From NCBI RefSeq assembly GCF_003105155.1, contig NZ_QETK01000013.1, positions 1 through 64,000 on the forward strand: a stretch of DNA of 64,000 nt, read 5' to 3'. Positions 15,047 to 23,798 of the stretch are shown here, piece by piece; within the stretch, counting starts at the first letter, position 1; each line of letters opens with the position of its first letter. The stretch is from Pseudomonas sp. SDI (GTDB lineage Bacteria; Pseudomonadota; Gammaproteobacteria; Pseudomonadales; Pseudomonadaceae). The position numbers and the translations under genes were made by a program. The notes under the pieces were generated by a model that searched no databases, was not told where the DNA came from, and saw only the letters and a list, made by a program, of their open reading frames with translations.

Positions 15047-16746
15047 GACAGGGCAGGGGACCGTTGTTCAGTGGCAGCTTTGCTGTGGCTCTCGGCGCTT
15101 TCCTGCTGGAAGGAAATCGCCTCGTTGAGGGTGTCTTCGTCGAGGTAGCCGTGTTCGAGCAGAATCTGCCCCAGTGGCTTGTGTTCCAGGGCTTGGGCTT
15201 CCAGGGCCTTGGCCAGCGAGGCCTCGTCGATGGCTCGCCACGACATCAGCAGATCGCCCAGGCGCAGGCGCTGCTGGCTGAGCTGATCGGCGCTGGGGAA
15301 GTCGTGCATGGTCTTGTCCCAGACCAGTTGCTTGCCGAGGAACAGGTAGCCCAGGTACAGGCGCCAGGCGCGGGCGGCGGCCATGGCGTTGATGAAGTTG
15401 CCGATGATCATCCGTGGTGCCGACAGCAGCGCATGCTCCCAGCCATACAGGCGGCCGACAAAGTAACCACGTTGCAGGATGCGCAGGCTCAGCGCCACGG
15501 TGTTCGCCCACATCAGGTCGAGCAGGCCGCTGTGCGGGCTGAAGGTCGAGGGGAAGAAGGTGGTCCACAGGCCGCTGGCACTGAGCAGCAGGAACAGCAG
15601 GTGCTGTGCCAGCAGCACATAGGCAAGGATCGCAATAAAGGAAGTGATCAGGCCCTTGCGGTCGCGGTAGAGCAGGTATTTGGTCGCCAGCGAGCCGGCC
15701 CAGCCGACCTGGCTCCACCCCTGCAGGCCGATGCCCAGGGTCCAGCGCGCTTTCTGCCGGTAGGCGGTGCGGAAGGTGTCGGGGAAGTATTCGCGCACGC
15801 CCAGGGGCATGTGCACCGCCACCATCTTTTCTGCGCCGTGCCCGAACCAGGTGGTGCGGCGCGCCACATAGTCCACCGGGAATTTGCCGAAGATCTGCTT
15901 CATGCCGCGTCGTGCCAGGCGCGCACCGATGTCGTAGTCTTCGGTAAGGGTGTCGGTGTTGAACGGCTGGTTGTTGGTTTCCGCCGACAACTCGACCAGC
16001 GCACGGCGCGAGAAGCAGGTGCCGACCCCGGCCGAAGGGACCATCCGCGACATGCTCTCGCGCACCACCAGGTCCTTGGTGTGCCATTCGGCAAACTCGT
16101 CCATGTAGGTGCCGGCGACCAGTTCGTACCAGTCGCGTTCCAGCGAGGTGACCGGCAACTGGATGAAGTCGATGCGCGGCAGCAGGTAATTGAAGTAGTG
16201 CAGTTCGAGGTGATGCAGCACGTCTTCGCTGTCATGCAGGATCACCCCGGCAAACGGCTCGGGCTGGCGCGCGTCCTGGGCGAAGATCGCCTGAATGATC
16301 CAGTTCAGGCAGTCGGCTTTGCAGGTCGGGCCGTCGTGCGGCACCTCGACGCGGATCAGCTGCTTGTAACGCCGGCGCATGCGCTCGACTTCCTCGATGG
16401 TGCGCGCGTCGTTGCAGTAGGTGCCGACGAAGATGTAGTAGTTCTTGTACTCCAGCGAGCCGACCATGTTCTCCAGCATCGGCGCGATCACGTCGTATTC
16501 CAGCCAGGCCGGGATCATGATCGCCAGCGGCTGTTCCGGCTTGGCGCGCAGTTGCTCGGCGGTCAGCGGCGTGTAGCGCTTACGCCGCACCAGCAGCTTG
16601 CGGTAGACCTGGCGCACCCAGTACCAGGCGTCGATGAACAGGTCGTCGAGGCTGGACAGCAGGATCAGCACGCCCACGACCGCGGTCACGATCTCCAGAC
16701 CGCGGTAGTAGTCCGCCAGCAGGTAAGGCCAATAGAGCGAGGACAT
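15043..16746 (-). CDS. NfrB-like processive glycosyltransferase with MshEN c-di-GMP-binding domain
   Basis: 567 residues. A GT2 catalytic domain carries the metal-binding HDSED (171-175), TED (268-270) and the RQKARW motif (330-335) seen in synthases. At least four membrane segments lie at 20-40 and 362-475 (for example FIAILAYVLLAQHLLFLLL). The C-terminus from 493 (RLRLGDLLMSWRAIDEASLAKAL, abridged, then LGQILLEHGYLDEDTLNEA) is one MshEN domain, with both RLGxLL-type and LGxIL-type half motifs that bind c-di-GMP. E. coli NfrB has the same plan and makes a c-di-GMP-dependent ManNAc-containing glycan used by phage N4. It would polymerise and translocate sugar across the inner membrane. The start follows the BcsB-like stop by 18 bases. 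Confidence 0.9.
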   Translation of the reverse strand: MSSLYWPYLLADYYRGLEIVTAVVGVLILLSSLDDLFIDAWYWVRQVYRKLLVRRKRYTPLTAEQLRAKPEQPLAIMIPAWLEYDVIAPMLENMVGSLEYKNYYIFVGTYCNDARTIEEVERMRRRYKQLIRVEVPHDGPTCKADCLNWIIQAIFAQDARQPEPFAGVILHDSEDVLHHLELHYFNYLLPRIDFIQLPVTSLERDWYELVAGTYMDEFAEWHTKDLVVRESMSRMVPSAGVGTCFSRRALVELSAETNNQPFNTDTLTEDYDIGARLARRGMKQIFGKFPVDYVARRTTWFGHGAEKMVAVHMPLGVREYFPDTFRTAYRQKARWTLGIGLQGWSQVGWAGSLATKYLLYRDRKGLITSFIAILAYVLLAQHLLFLLLSASGLWTTFFPSTFSPHSGLLDLMWANTVALSLRILQRGYFVGRLYGWEHALLSAPRMIIGNFINAMAAARAWRLYLGYLFLGKQLVWDKTMHDFPSADQLSQQRLRLGDLLMSWRAIDEASLAKALEAQALEHKPLGQILLEHGYLDEDTLNEAISFQQESAESHSKAATEQRSPALS

Positions 16747-16764
16747 GGTCTGTTCCTGGCGGCC

Positions 16765-18963
16765 TTACTTGCCTTTGTGCTTGAGCCGGCTACTACGGGC
16801 GAGCACGCCCAGTACCAGCAACAGCAGGAGGATCGCGGCGAAGGTCGGCAGCGCCCACACCAGGTATTTGCGCCACTGGTGGAATGGGCTGGCGCTGAGG
16901 TTCAGTTCCGGGTCGGTGGTGTCGACCCAGATCAGCGGGCCATTGGCGCCGAGTACCACGGCATTGCCGCGGGTCAGCACGAAGGCCTTGTGCGGCACCA
17001 CCGGCTGCGCGCCGAGGGCGTACCAGACCACGCCGTTCTGCCCCGCCGACGCGACCACCGAGACGGCGCTCAGGTCTTGCGGGCCCTGCACGTCGACAGC
17101 AAGCTGGTCGTGGTTCTGTGCACGCAGGCGCTCGGCGTCCTGCACGTCAACCAGCGGCTTGGCGCCTTGCAGCGGCACCAGCAGCGAGAGGAATGGCTTG
17201 CTTGGGGCGAACGGTTGGGCTGGGTCGGCCAGGGTCAGTTCGGCTTTCACCGGCGAAATGGAGGCGGCGGTGGCGAGGCGGATGACCTGGTTCAGGCTGG
17301 CTGCCGGGGTTTGCAGCGCAGCGCTGGGCACGATCACCTGGGCTTCGCCGGCCAGCAGCGGCAGCAGGCCGACGAAAGTGCCGTCGGGTTCGGCGCTGGC
17401 CGCTTGCAGGTAGCTGCTAGGCAGCACGTTGACCGGGAAACCCTGCGGGATTTCCGCGCAGTTCGGCGACACCGGCTGGCGCTGGAACTGCACCTGCAGG
17501 GTATTGTTCACGCCCAGGGCGTAGCCGGGCACCCGCGCACTGAGGCGCTCGGCCTGGCCGTTGGCGTCGAGCTGACGGGCATTGAGCAGCACGCCGTTCC
17601 AGATCACCGAGGCGACCGGGCGGGTCGACGAGGCGCCGGGGGCCGCAGCCAGGTCGAGCACCAATTCGCCGGGCATGTGCCCGTCGACTGACACGGCACT
17701 GAGCGGGAAGGTCGCGGCCCATTCGCCGCGGGTGACCACGTCGAAGGTGGTGTGGCTGCCGCCCAGATTGCTCAGGCGCAGGTGGCGCTGATCGTTGTTC
17801 AGGCTGCCGCCGGCAGCATGCACGGTGGCCTCGGGGGCGGTGAGGACGTTGCGCCATTGGTTGTCGAACAGGCCAGAGGCTTTGGCCCCGGCGTCGGCCG
17901 CCACGGCGATCAGTGCCTGGCCGCCGAGGCTGGCCAACGCCACGTGTTGGCTGGCGAAGGTCTTGCTGGCCAGCGAGGCGCGGCGGGCGCGCCAATCGTC
18001 GAAGGCCTTGAGCGCATCGGCATCGCCTTGCAGCTGTTCGCGCAGGGCCTGCAGGGCGCTGTCGAGCTGGCCCTTGAGGGCGTCGTCGGCAATCGCCAGG
18101 TCGGCGCGGGTGGCCGGGGCGTCGAGCAGCAACAGCGCGCCGAGTTCGGCCGGGGTGTTCAGGGTGTGACGGCCGGCGCCGGCCAGCGCGGCGAACGCCG
18201 GTACGCCGGTGAGGGCCGGCGGGACGCTGACGCCCTTGAGGCTCACGCTGTCGCCGACAGCGGGCAGGGCCCGCACCTGGGCGCGCTTGGCCGCACGCTC
18301 CAGGGTCACGCCGAGACGCCAGGCACTGTCGAAGCTGCGCGCATCGAGCTTGCCGTTGGCGATCAGAATCACCGGCTTGCCCGGGAGGGTATTCCAGGCG
18401 TCGGTGAGGTTGCTCAGCGCGCTCATCGGGAAACGGTAGGTCAGCCGCGTGTCGGGCGACACCGTCAGCACGTTGGCGGTCTGCCGGGTTGGCTCGCAGA
18501 GGCGCTCGCCGGTTGGCGAGCTCCAGTCGATGCTGAAATTGACGAAGCCCGACTCATGCCCACGGGCTTCCACCGGCAGGTTGCGCGCCAGGTCGCCTTC
18601 GGCCTCGTCGATGCGGCGGGCCAGCAGGGGGCGGCCATCGATCGACATCTTCAGGGTGGGCGCGACGCGCTCACCCTTGATGAAGCTGCCCTGCACCTCT
18701 ACCTGCGCCTGGCTCAGGGGCACACCGCGCGGTACCGGCAGGAAGAACGCCTGATGATTGTCGCTTTGCTCCAGCACCACCGGGTTGCTGATGCCCAGTT
18801 CAGCCAGCGACACGCTGCGCACGACCCAGTCGTCCTGGGCCAACGCGCGCAAGGCATCGCCGGATGGCGAGGCAAGGGCGGTCAGGGGCAGGGCGAGCGG
18901 GGCGAGCAACAGGGCGCGCGTGAACAGGCTGGAGCAAGGCATACGAATCAATGGACTTTCCAT
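16765..18963 (-). CDS. BcsB-like periplasmic subunit of the exopolysaccharide synthase
   Basis: About 732 residues: a signal peptide (SSLFTRALLLAPLALPLTALA), a large beta-rich periplasmic part and one C-terminal membrane helix (YLVWALPTFAAILLLLLVLGVLA) with a basic tail. This is the layout and length of BcsB, the cellulose-synthase partner, and segments such as LRLSNLGGSHTTFDVV fit its carbohydrate-binding domains. The open frame runs on to 19155, but there the codons coincide with a TTGACA box. I therefore place the start at ATG 18963 or 18942; 18942 begins directly with the signal peptide. It is the first gene of the operon. A BcsB partner is not part of the E. coli nfr locus as I know it. 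Confidence 0.8.
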   Translation of the reverse strand: MESPLIRMPCSSLFTRALLLAPLALPLTALASPSGDALRALAQDDWVVRSVSLAELGISNPVVLEQSDNHQAFFLPVPRGVPLSQAQVEVQGSFIKGERVAPTLKMSIDGRPLLARRIDEAEGDLARNLPVEARGHESGFVNFSIDWSSPTGERLCEPTRQTANVLTVSPDTRLTYRFPMSALSNLTDAWNTLPGKPVILIANGKLDARSFDSAWRLGVTLERAAKRAQVRALPAVGDSVSLKGVSVPPALTGVPAFAALAGAGRHTLNTPAELGALLLLDAPATRADLAIADDALKGQLDSALQALREQLQGDADALKAFDDWRARRASLASKTFASQHVALASLGGQALIAVAADAGAKASGLFDNQWRNVLTAPEATVHAAGGSLNNDQRHLRLSNLGGSHTTFDVVTRGEWAATFPLSAVSVDGHMPGELVLDLAAAPGASSTRPVASVIWNGVLLNARQLDANGQAERLSARVPGYALGVNNTLQVQFQRQPVSPNCAEIPQGFPVNVLPSSYLQAASAEPDGTFVGLLPLLAGEAQVIVPSAALQTPAASLNQVIRLATAASISPVKAELTLADPAQPFAPSKPFLSLLVPLQGAKPLVDVQDAERLRAQNHDQLAVDVQGPQDLSAVSVVASAGQNGVVWYALGAQPVVPHKAFVLTRGNAVVLGANGPLIWVDTTDPELNLSASPFHQWRKYLVWALPTFAAILLLLLVLGVLARSSRLKHKGK

Positions 18964-19127
18964 ACGGTGCTTGAGTGAAAAATGACGGCAGCAGTCGTCT
19001 GTCACCTCGGGTGAGCGAGGTGCTCTGGGAAGGGGGTCGTTATCTAGGGGAAAACCTGACGGTGGTCGTGCTGTTTTCCGCAACTTCCATGTGACGAGCC
19101 ATTTGTCTGACATTACAGCGGGCGGAC

Positions 19128-19155
19128 TGTGTAGGATCAGTGTGTGGCGTGTCAA
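19128..19155 (-). promoter_or_regulatory. candidate promoter of the exopolysaccharide operon
   Basis: On the minus strand a perfect TTGACA (19155-19150) is followed after 16 bases by TACACA (19133-19128), a fair -10. Transcription would begin near 19120, giving a leader of about 160-180 bases before the BcsB-like start. The rest of the 295-base gap to wecB is AT-richer and has a perfect hairpin CGCGAC-TTAGC-GTCGCG near 19187-19203 that could end the wecB transcript weakly. Confidence 0.45.
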
Positions 19156-19258
19156 GATTTTGGTTTTGATTAAACGTTTCAGCGCGACGCTAAGTCGCGG
19201 CGGAAATATTGTGACGTTTTTTTGACTAACCCATGCTTCCGACTAAATCCGACGCGCA

Positions 19259-20413
19259 CTACCTTGGTGCGGTCACGCTTTGCGGGTTGAATTCGACGAA
19301 TGGCCGACCCTGCAACGCAGCGATGATCCGGGCACTGGCCTGACCGTCACCATAAGGGTTCACGCTGCGCGCTACGCGCTGGTACAGCGCGGCATCATCG
19401 ATGAAGCTGCCGACCGCCTGGACGATCCGCGTGCTGTCGGTGCCGACCAGGCGCACCGTGCCAGCGCTGACTGCTTCCGGGCGTTCGGTGGTGTCGCGCA
19501 TCACCAGCACCGGCTTGCCCAGGTGCGGGGCTTCTTCCTGAACACCGCCGGAGTCGGTGAGGATCAGGTAGGCGCGGCGCATGAACCAGACGAAGTCGAG
19601 GTAGTCCAGCGGATCGATCAGGTAGATGTTGGCGTGCTCGGACAGGCTACCGATGACCACATTGCGCACCTGCGGGTTGAGGTGCACCGGGTAGACAATC
19701 TGCACGTCGTCGCGCTGGGCCAGGCGGGCCAGGCCCGCGCAGATCTGCTGGAAGCCGGCACCGAAGTTCTCGCGGCGGTGGCCGGTCACCAGCACCAGCT
19801 TGCGCGAGGCATCCAGCCATGGATAGCGCGCGGCCAGGCTGGCGCTCAGTTCGGGGCGGGCGTCGAGTTTGCGCAGGGCCAGCTCAAGGGCGTCGATCAC
19901 TGTGTTGCCGGTGACGTGGATGCGCCCCTGGAGGTTCTCCTGAAGCAGGTTGGCGCGCGAAGCCAGGGTCGGCGCGAACAGCCAGTTGCCCATCACATCG
20001 ACCACGCGGCGGTTCATCTCTTCGGGGAACGGCTGGCTCAGGTCGCCGGTACGCAGGCCGGCTTCGACGTGGCCGATCGGGATGCGCCGGTGGAAGGCGG
20101 CCAGGCTGCAGGCGGTGGCGGTGGAGGTGTCGCCATGCACCAGCACGCAATCGGGCTGGACTTCTTCCAGCAGCGCGTCGACGCGGCCCATCAGGCGGGC
20201 GAACAGGCCATTGAGGGTTTGCCCGGGCAGCATCACGTCGAGGTCATGGTCGACGCGGATGTCGAACAGTTGCAGCACCTGGTCGAGCATCTGTCGGTGC
20301 TGGCCGGTGGTGCAGACGATGCTCTGCACGCCCTCGGCGTCGGCCAGCGCCTGCACCAGCGGGGCCATCTTGATGCCCTCGGGGCGGGTTCCGAACAGAG
20401 ACAGGACTTTCAT
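19259..20413 (-). CDS. wecB: UDP-N-acetylglucosamine 2-epimerase (non-hydrolysing)
   Basis: 384 residues, the normal WecB length. It starts MKVLSLFGTRPEGIKMAPLV, with the UDP-binding GTRPE motif. HGDTST (Asp95), HVEAGLRTGD (Glu117), PFPEEMNR (Glu131) and TGHRREN (His212) are the catalytic-site residues of the E. coli enzyme at nearly the same positions. It interconverts UDP-GlcNAc and UDP-ManNAc. In E. coli this gene is also nfrC, required for phage N4 infection, which fits its place just upstream of nfrA- and nfrB-like genes. The start has an AAGGAG site. It may be transcribed separately from the operon because of the 295-base gap. Confidence 0.95.
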   Translation of the reverse strand: MKVLSLFGTRPEGIKMAPLVQALADAEGVQSIVCTTGQHRQMLDQVLQLFDIRVDHDLDVMLPGQTLNGLFARLMGRVDALLEEVQPDCVLVHGDTSTATACSLAAFHRRIPIGHVEAGLRTGDLSQPFPEEMNRRVVDVMGNWLFAPTLASRANLLQENLQGRIHVTGNTVIDALELALRKLDARPELSASLAARYPWLDASRKLVLVTGHRRENFGAGFQQICAGLARLAQRDDVQIVYPVHLNPQVRNVVIGSLSEHANIYLIDPLDYLDFVWFMRRAYLILTDSGGVQEEAPHLGKPVLVMRDTTERPEAVSAGTVRLVGTDSTRIVQAVGSFIDDAALYQRVARSVNPYGDGQASARIIAALQGRPFVEFNPQSVTAPR

Positions 20414-20580
20414 GCAGGGCTCCTTTCGCGCGGGGCGTGGGGCGGAAAGCAGCGCAGCCTACCCGAAGAAGTGGCTTGGTTGCCAGCGCCTACAGGGGGA
20501 GTGCTTCCTGTGGCGGATGCAATTTATGCCTCGCTCCGCTAGGATTAGCGGTCTTTGGTTTATCTATTCGACGGTTTTCG

Positions 20581-22623
20581 ATGAGTTATCAGGTTCTTGC
20601 ACGTAAATGGCGTCCGCGCTCGTTCCGCGAAATGGTCGGCCAGACCCATGTGCTCAAGGCCCTGATCAACGCGCTGGACAACCAGCGCCTGCACCACGCC
20701 TACCTGTTTACCGGCACCCGCGGCGTGGGCAAGACCACCATCGCGCGAATCATCGCCAAGTGCGTGAACTGCGAAACCGGCATTACCTCTACCCCGTGCG
20801 GCACCTGTTCGGTGTGTCGGGAGATCGACGAAGGGCGCTTTGTCGACCTGATCGAAATCGACGCCGCGAGCCGGACCAAGGTCGAAGATACCCGCGAGTT
20901 GCTCGACAACGTGCAGTACGCACCAAGCCGTGGGCGCTTCAAGGTCTACCTGATCGACGAAGTGCACATGCTCTCCAGCCACTCGTTCAACGCCTTGTTG
21001 AAGACGCTGGAAGAGCCGCCGCCCTACGTCAAGTTCATCCTCGCCACCACCGATCCGCAGAAACTGCCGGCGACCATCCTTTCGCGCTGCCTGCAGTTTT
21101 CGCTGAAAAACATGACCCCCGAGCGGGTGGTCGAGCACCTCAGCCATGTACTCGGGGTCGAGAACGTGCCGTTCGAAGACGACGCCCTGTGGCTGCTCGG
21201 GCGCGCCGCCGACGGTTCGATGCGCGACGCCATGAGCCTCACCGACCAGGCCATCGCCTTTGGTGAAGGCAAGGTGCTGGCGGCCGATGTGCGCGCGATG
21301 CTCGGCACCCTCGATCATGGCCAGGTTTACGGTGTGTTGCAGGCCTTGCTCGAAGGCGATGCGCGGGCCTTGCTGGAAGCCGTACGGCATCTGGCCGAAC
21401 AGGGCCCGGACTGGAACGGCGTGCTCTCGGAAATGCTCAATGTGCTGCACCGCGTGGCCATTGCCCAGGCCCTGCCCGAGGCGGTCGACAACGGCCAGGG
21501 CGACCGCGAGCGCGTGCTGGCCCTGGCCCAGGCCTTGCCGGCTGAGGACGTGCAGTTCTATTACCAGATGGGTCTGATCGGCCGGCGCGATTTGCCGCTG
21601 GCGCCCGATCCGCGCGGTGGCTTTGAAATGGTCCTGCTGCGCATGCTGGCCTTCCGCCCGGCCGACACGGCCGATGCGCCGACACCGACGCTAAAGCCAG
21701 TGGGGATCAGCCAGGCCACAGCTGACTCCCCTGCGGCGGTGGCTCCGGTCACTGGTGCTGCACCTGTGGTTGCGTCACTGCCGCCGGCTGAGCCTGAGCC
21801 GGTTGTAGCGCCTGAGCCGGTGCAAGCGGCGGTGCCTGAGCCCGTGCCAGAAGCCGAGCCGGCCCCTGTCGAGGTCGAAGTCGATTTGCCCTGGAACGAG
21901 CCGGTCGCGTCGGTCGATGCCGTGCCCGAGCCGCAAGCCGTGCCGCAGTCAGAACCGGAGCCTGCGCCCGAGCCAGCCGCCGTCGTGCCGCAGCCGGTGG
22001 CTGCGCCAGCCATTGCACGCCACGACGGGCCACCGGCCGACGATATCAGTTACAGCCCGGCCGGTATGGAGCGCGACGACGAGCCGCCGCTCGACGAAGA
22101 CTATTACGATGTCGAGATCGACCCGGCGGGCTACAGCTACCTGGACGAACTGGCCAGCGAAAGCGTGGCCGCGCCGCTGGTCGAACCCGAGCCGGAACCG
22201 GCTGCACAGCCGGCCACCGGGCTGGCCTTGCAATGGCTGGAATTGTTCCCGCAGTTGCCGATCTCCGGCATGACCGGCAATATCGCCGCCAACTGTACCC
22301 TGATGGCGATGGATGGCGATCACTGGCTGCTGCACCTGGACCCGGCGCACAGCGCATTGTTCAACACCACGCAGCAGCGTCGCCTGAACGATGCCCTCAA
22401 TCAGCATTTTGGGCGCACACTCACGCTGGCCATCGAGCTCATCCGCCCGGAGCAGGAAACCCCGGCCCAGGCCGCAGCGCGCAAGCGGGCCAACCGCCAG
22501 CGCGATGCCGAGGCGTCGATCGAGAACGATCCGTTCATCCAGCAGATGATCAAGCAGTTCGGCGCCACCGTGCGCCACGATAGTATTGAACCCGTAGAGG
22601 CTCTGGTCAGCCAGAGCGAATAA
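20581..22623 (+). CDS. dnaX: DNA polymerase III subunits tau/gamma
   Basis: 680 residues starting MSYQVLARKWRP; the open frame runs further upstream but the conserved start is ATG 20581. It has Walker A GTRGVGKT (45-52), zinc-binding cysteines (C64, C73, C76, C79), the DEVH Walker B and the SRC sensor motif. A long Pro/Glu/Val-rich linker (about residues 390-540) leads to the tau-specific C-terminal domain, which contacts the polymerase and helicase. It is the clamp-loader ATPase of the replisome. I see no AAAAAAG slippery sequence, so no evidence for E. coli-style frameshifting to gamma. It is followed by ybaB and recR. Confidence 0.97.
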   Translation: MSYQVLARKWRPRSFREMVGQTHVLKALINALDNQRLHHAYLFTGTRGVGKTTIARIIAKCVNCETGITSTPCGTCSVCREIDEGRFVDLIEIDAASRTKVEDTRELLDNVQYAPSRGRFKVYLIDEVHMLSSHSFNALLKTLEEPPPYVKFILATTDPQKLPATILSRCLQFSLKNMTPERVVEHLSHVLGVENVPFEDDALWLLGRAADGSMRDAMSLTDQAIAFGEGKVLAADVRAMLGTLDHGQVYGVLQALLEGDARALLEAVRHLAEQGPDWNGVLSEMLNVLHRVAIAQALPEAVDNGQGDRERVLALAQALPAEDVQFYYQMGLIGRRDLPLAPDPRGGFEMVLLRMLAFRPADTADAPTPTLKPVGISQATADSPAAVAPVTGAAPVVASLPPAEPEPVVAPEPVQAAVPEPVPEAEPAPVEVEVDLPWNEPVASVDAVPEPQAVPQSEPEPAPEPAAVVPQPVAAPAIARHDGPPADDISYSPAGMERDDEPPLDEDYYDVEIDPAGYSYLDELASESVAAPLVEPEPEPAAQPATGLALQWLELFPQLPISGMTGNIAANCTLMAMDGDHWLLHLDPAHSALFNTTQQRRLNDALNQHFGRTLTLAIELIRPEQETPAQAAARKRANRQRDAEASIENDPFIQQMIKQFGATVRHDSIEPVEALVSQSE

Positions 22624-22688
22624 CCGTATACCCCAGCGTCCGGCACTGCCCGTGGCGCGTTACGTAACTTGATACCGAGGTGACTCCC

Positions 22689-23015
22689 ATGATGAAAGGT
22701 GGCATGGCCGGCCTGATGAAGCAGGCACAGCAGATGCAGGAAAAAATGGCCAAGATGCAGGAAGAGCTGGCCAATGCCGAAGTGACCGGCCAATCCGGCG
22801 CCGGCCTGGTCAGCGTGGTCATGACCGGCCGTCATGACGTCAAGCGCATCAGCCTGGACGACAGCCTGATGCAGGAAGACAAGGAAGTGCTGGAAGACCT
22901 GATCGCCGCCGCCGTGAACGATGCGGTGCGCAAGGTCGAGCAGAACAGCCAGGAAAAAATGGGCGGCATGACCGCTGGCATGCAACTGCCACCAGGTTTC
23001 AAGATGCCGTTCTAA
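22689..23015 (+). CDS. nucleoid-associated protein, YbaB/EbfC family
   Basis: 108 residues: [20 protein letters not shown] at the start and PPGFKMPF at the end, the standard YbaB form. It is a small dimeric DNA-binding protein that sits between dnaX and recR in most gammaproteobacteria. ATG 22689 was chosen over an in-frame GTG at 22680 because it matches the conserved start and is spaced correctly from GAGG. Confidence 0.95.
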   Translation: MMKGGMAGLMKQAQQMQEKMAKMQEELANAEVTGQSGAGLVSVVMTGRHDVKRISLDDSLMQEDKEVLEDLIAAAVNDAVRKVEQNSQEKMGGMTAGMQLPPGFKMPF

Positions 23016-23034
23016 GGCATTGCCTGTTTGACTA

Positions 23035-23075
23035 ACGGTGGGAGCGCGGCTGCGAGGCCGTGGCTCCCATTGTCG
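23035..23075. repeat. REP-like palindrome between ybaB and recR
   Basis: GGTGGGAGC ... GGCTCCCATT form a hairpin with the inner arms GCGGC/GAGGCCG. The outer TGGGAGC/GCTCCCA arms are typical of Pseudomonas REP elements. It can act as an attenuator or mRNA stabiliser between the two genes. Confidence 0.6.
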
Positions 23076-23113
23076 TTTTTCGTTCGTCCTTTTCACTTGC
23101 CAGGCCTTTGACC

Positions 23114-23716
23114 ATGAGCTTCAGCCCCCTTATTCGCCAACTGATCGATGCGCTGCGTATTTTGCCTGGCGTGGGTCAAAAGACCGCCCAGCGTATGGCG
23201 TTGCAGTTGCTGGAACGCGACCGCAGCGGCGGGGTGCGACTGGCCCAGGCGTTGAGCCAGGCCATGGATGGGGTAGGGCATTGCCAGCAGTGCCGGACGC
23301 TGACCGAGCAGGCATTGTGCCCGCAATGCGCCGACCCGCGCCGCGACGACACGCTGCTGTGCGTGGTCGAGGGGCCGATGGATGTGTATGCGGTGGAGCA
23401 AACTGGCTATCGCGGGCGCTATTTCGTGCTCAAGGGGCATTTGTCGCCCCTCGATGGCCTGGGCCCCGAGGCCATCGGGATCCCGCAACTAATGGCGCGG
23501 ATTGCCGAACAGGGCAGCTTTACCGAGGTGATTCTGGCGACCAACCCGACCGTGGAGGGCGAGGCGACCGCGCACTACATCGCGCAGCTGTTGGCCGACA
23601 AGGGCCTGGTGGCGTCGCGGATTGCCCACGGGGTACCGCTGGGCGGCGAGCTGGAACTGGTCGATGGCGGCACGCTGGCGCATTCGTTTGCCGGGCGCAA
23701 GCCGATTTCATTGTAA
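23114..23716 (+). CDS. recR: recombination mediator RecR
   Basis: 200 residues starting [21 protein letters not shown], with the N-terminal helix-hairpin-helix ([13 protein letters not shown]). The four-cysteine zinc finger is CQQC...CPQC (about residues 57-72), and a Toprim domain follows ([12 protein letters not shown] and [17 protein letters not shown]). With RecO it loads RecA at gaps. The preceding in-frame codons belong to the REP-containing spacer, so ATG 23114 is used. Confidence 0.97.
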   Translation: MSFSPLIRQLIDALRILPGVGQKTAQRMALQLLERDRSGGVRLAQALSQAMDGVGHCQQCRTLTEQALCPQCADPRRDDTLLCVVEGPMDVYAVEQTGYRGRYFVLKGHLSPLDGLGPEAIGIPQLMARIAEQGSFTEVILATNPTVEGEATAHYIAQLLADKGLVASRIAHGVPLGGELELVDGGTLAHSFAGRKPISL

Positions 23717-23729
23717 GGCTTGCTGGCCT

Positions 23730-23795
23730 CATCGCGGGACGAGCCAGCTCCCACCGGGTGCTCAGTGCTCTTGTGGGTGGGCTCGTCCCGCGATG
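23730..23795. repeat. inverted REP pair between recR and the TetR gene
   Basis: CATCGCGGGACGAGCC.GCTCCCAC (23730-23753) is mirrored by GTGGGTGGGCTCGTCCCGCGATG (23773-23795). This is a long near-perfect hairpin at the convergent ends of recR and the regulator gene, where it can act as a bidirectional transcription barrier. Confidence 0.85.
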
Positions 23796-23798
23796 CTT

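Noticed and set aside
16765..18963. A bacterial cellulose (bcs) operon
   Set aside because: Only the BcsB-like subunit is present. There is no BcsA with PilZ domain, no BcsZ and no BcsC; the glycosyltransferase has MshEN and NfrB features.
20581..22623. Programmed frameshift in dnaX
   Set aside because: I found no A6-G-type slippery heptamer or following stem in the expected region; only a five-A run near 21106 was seen.
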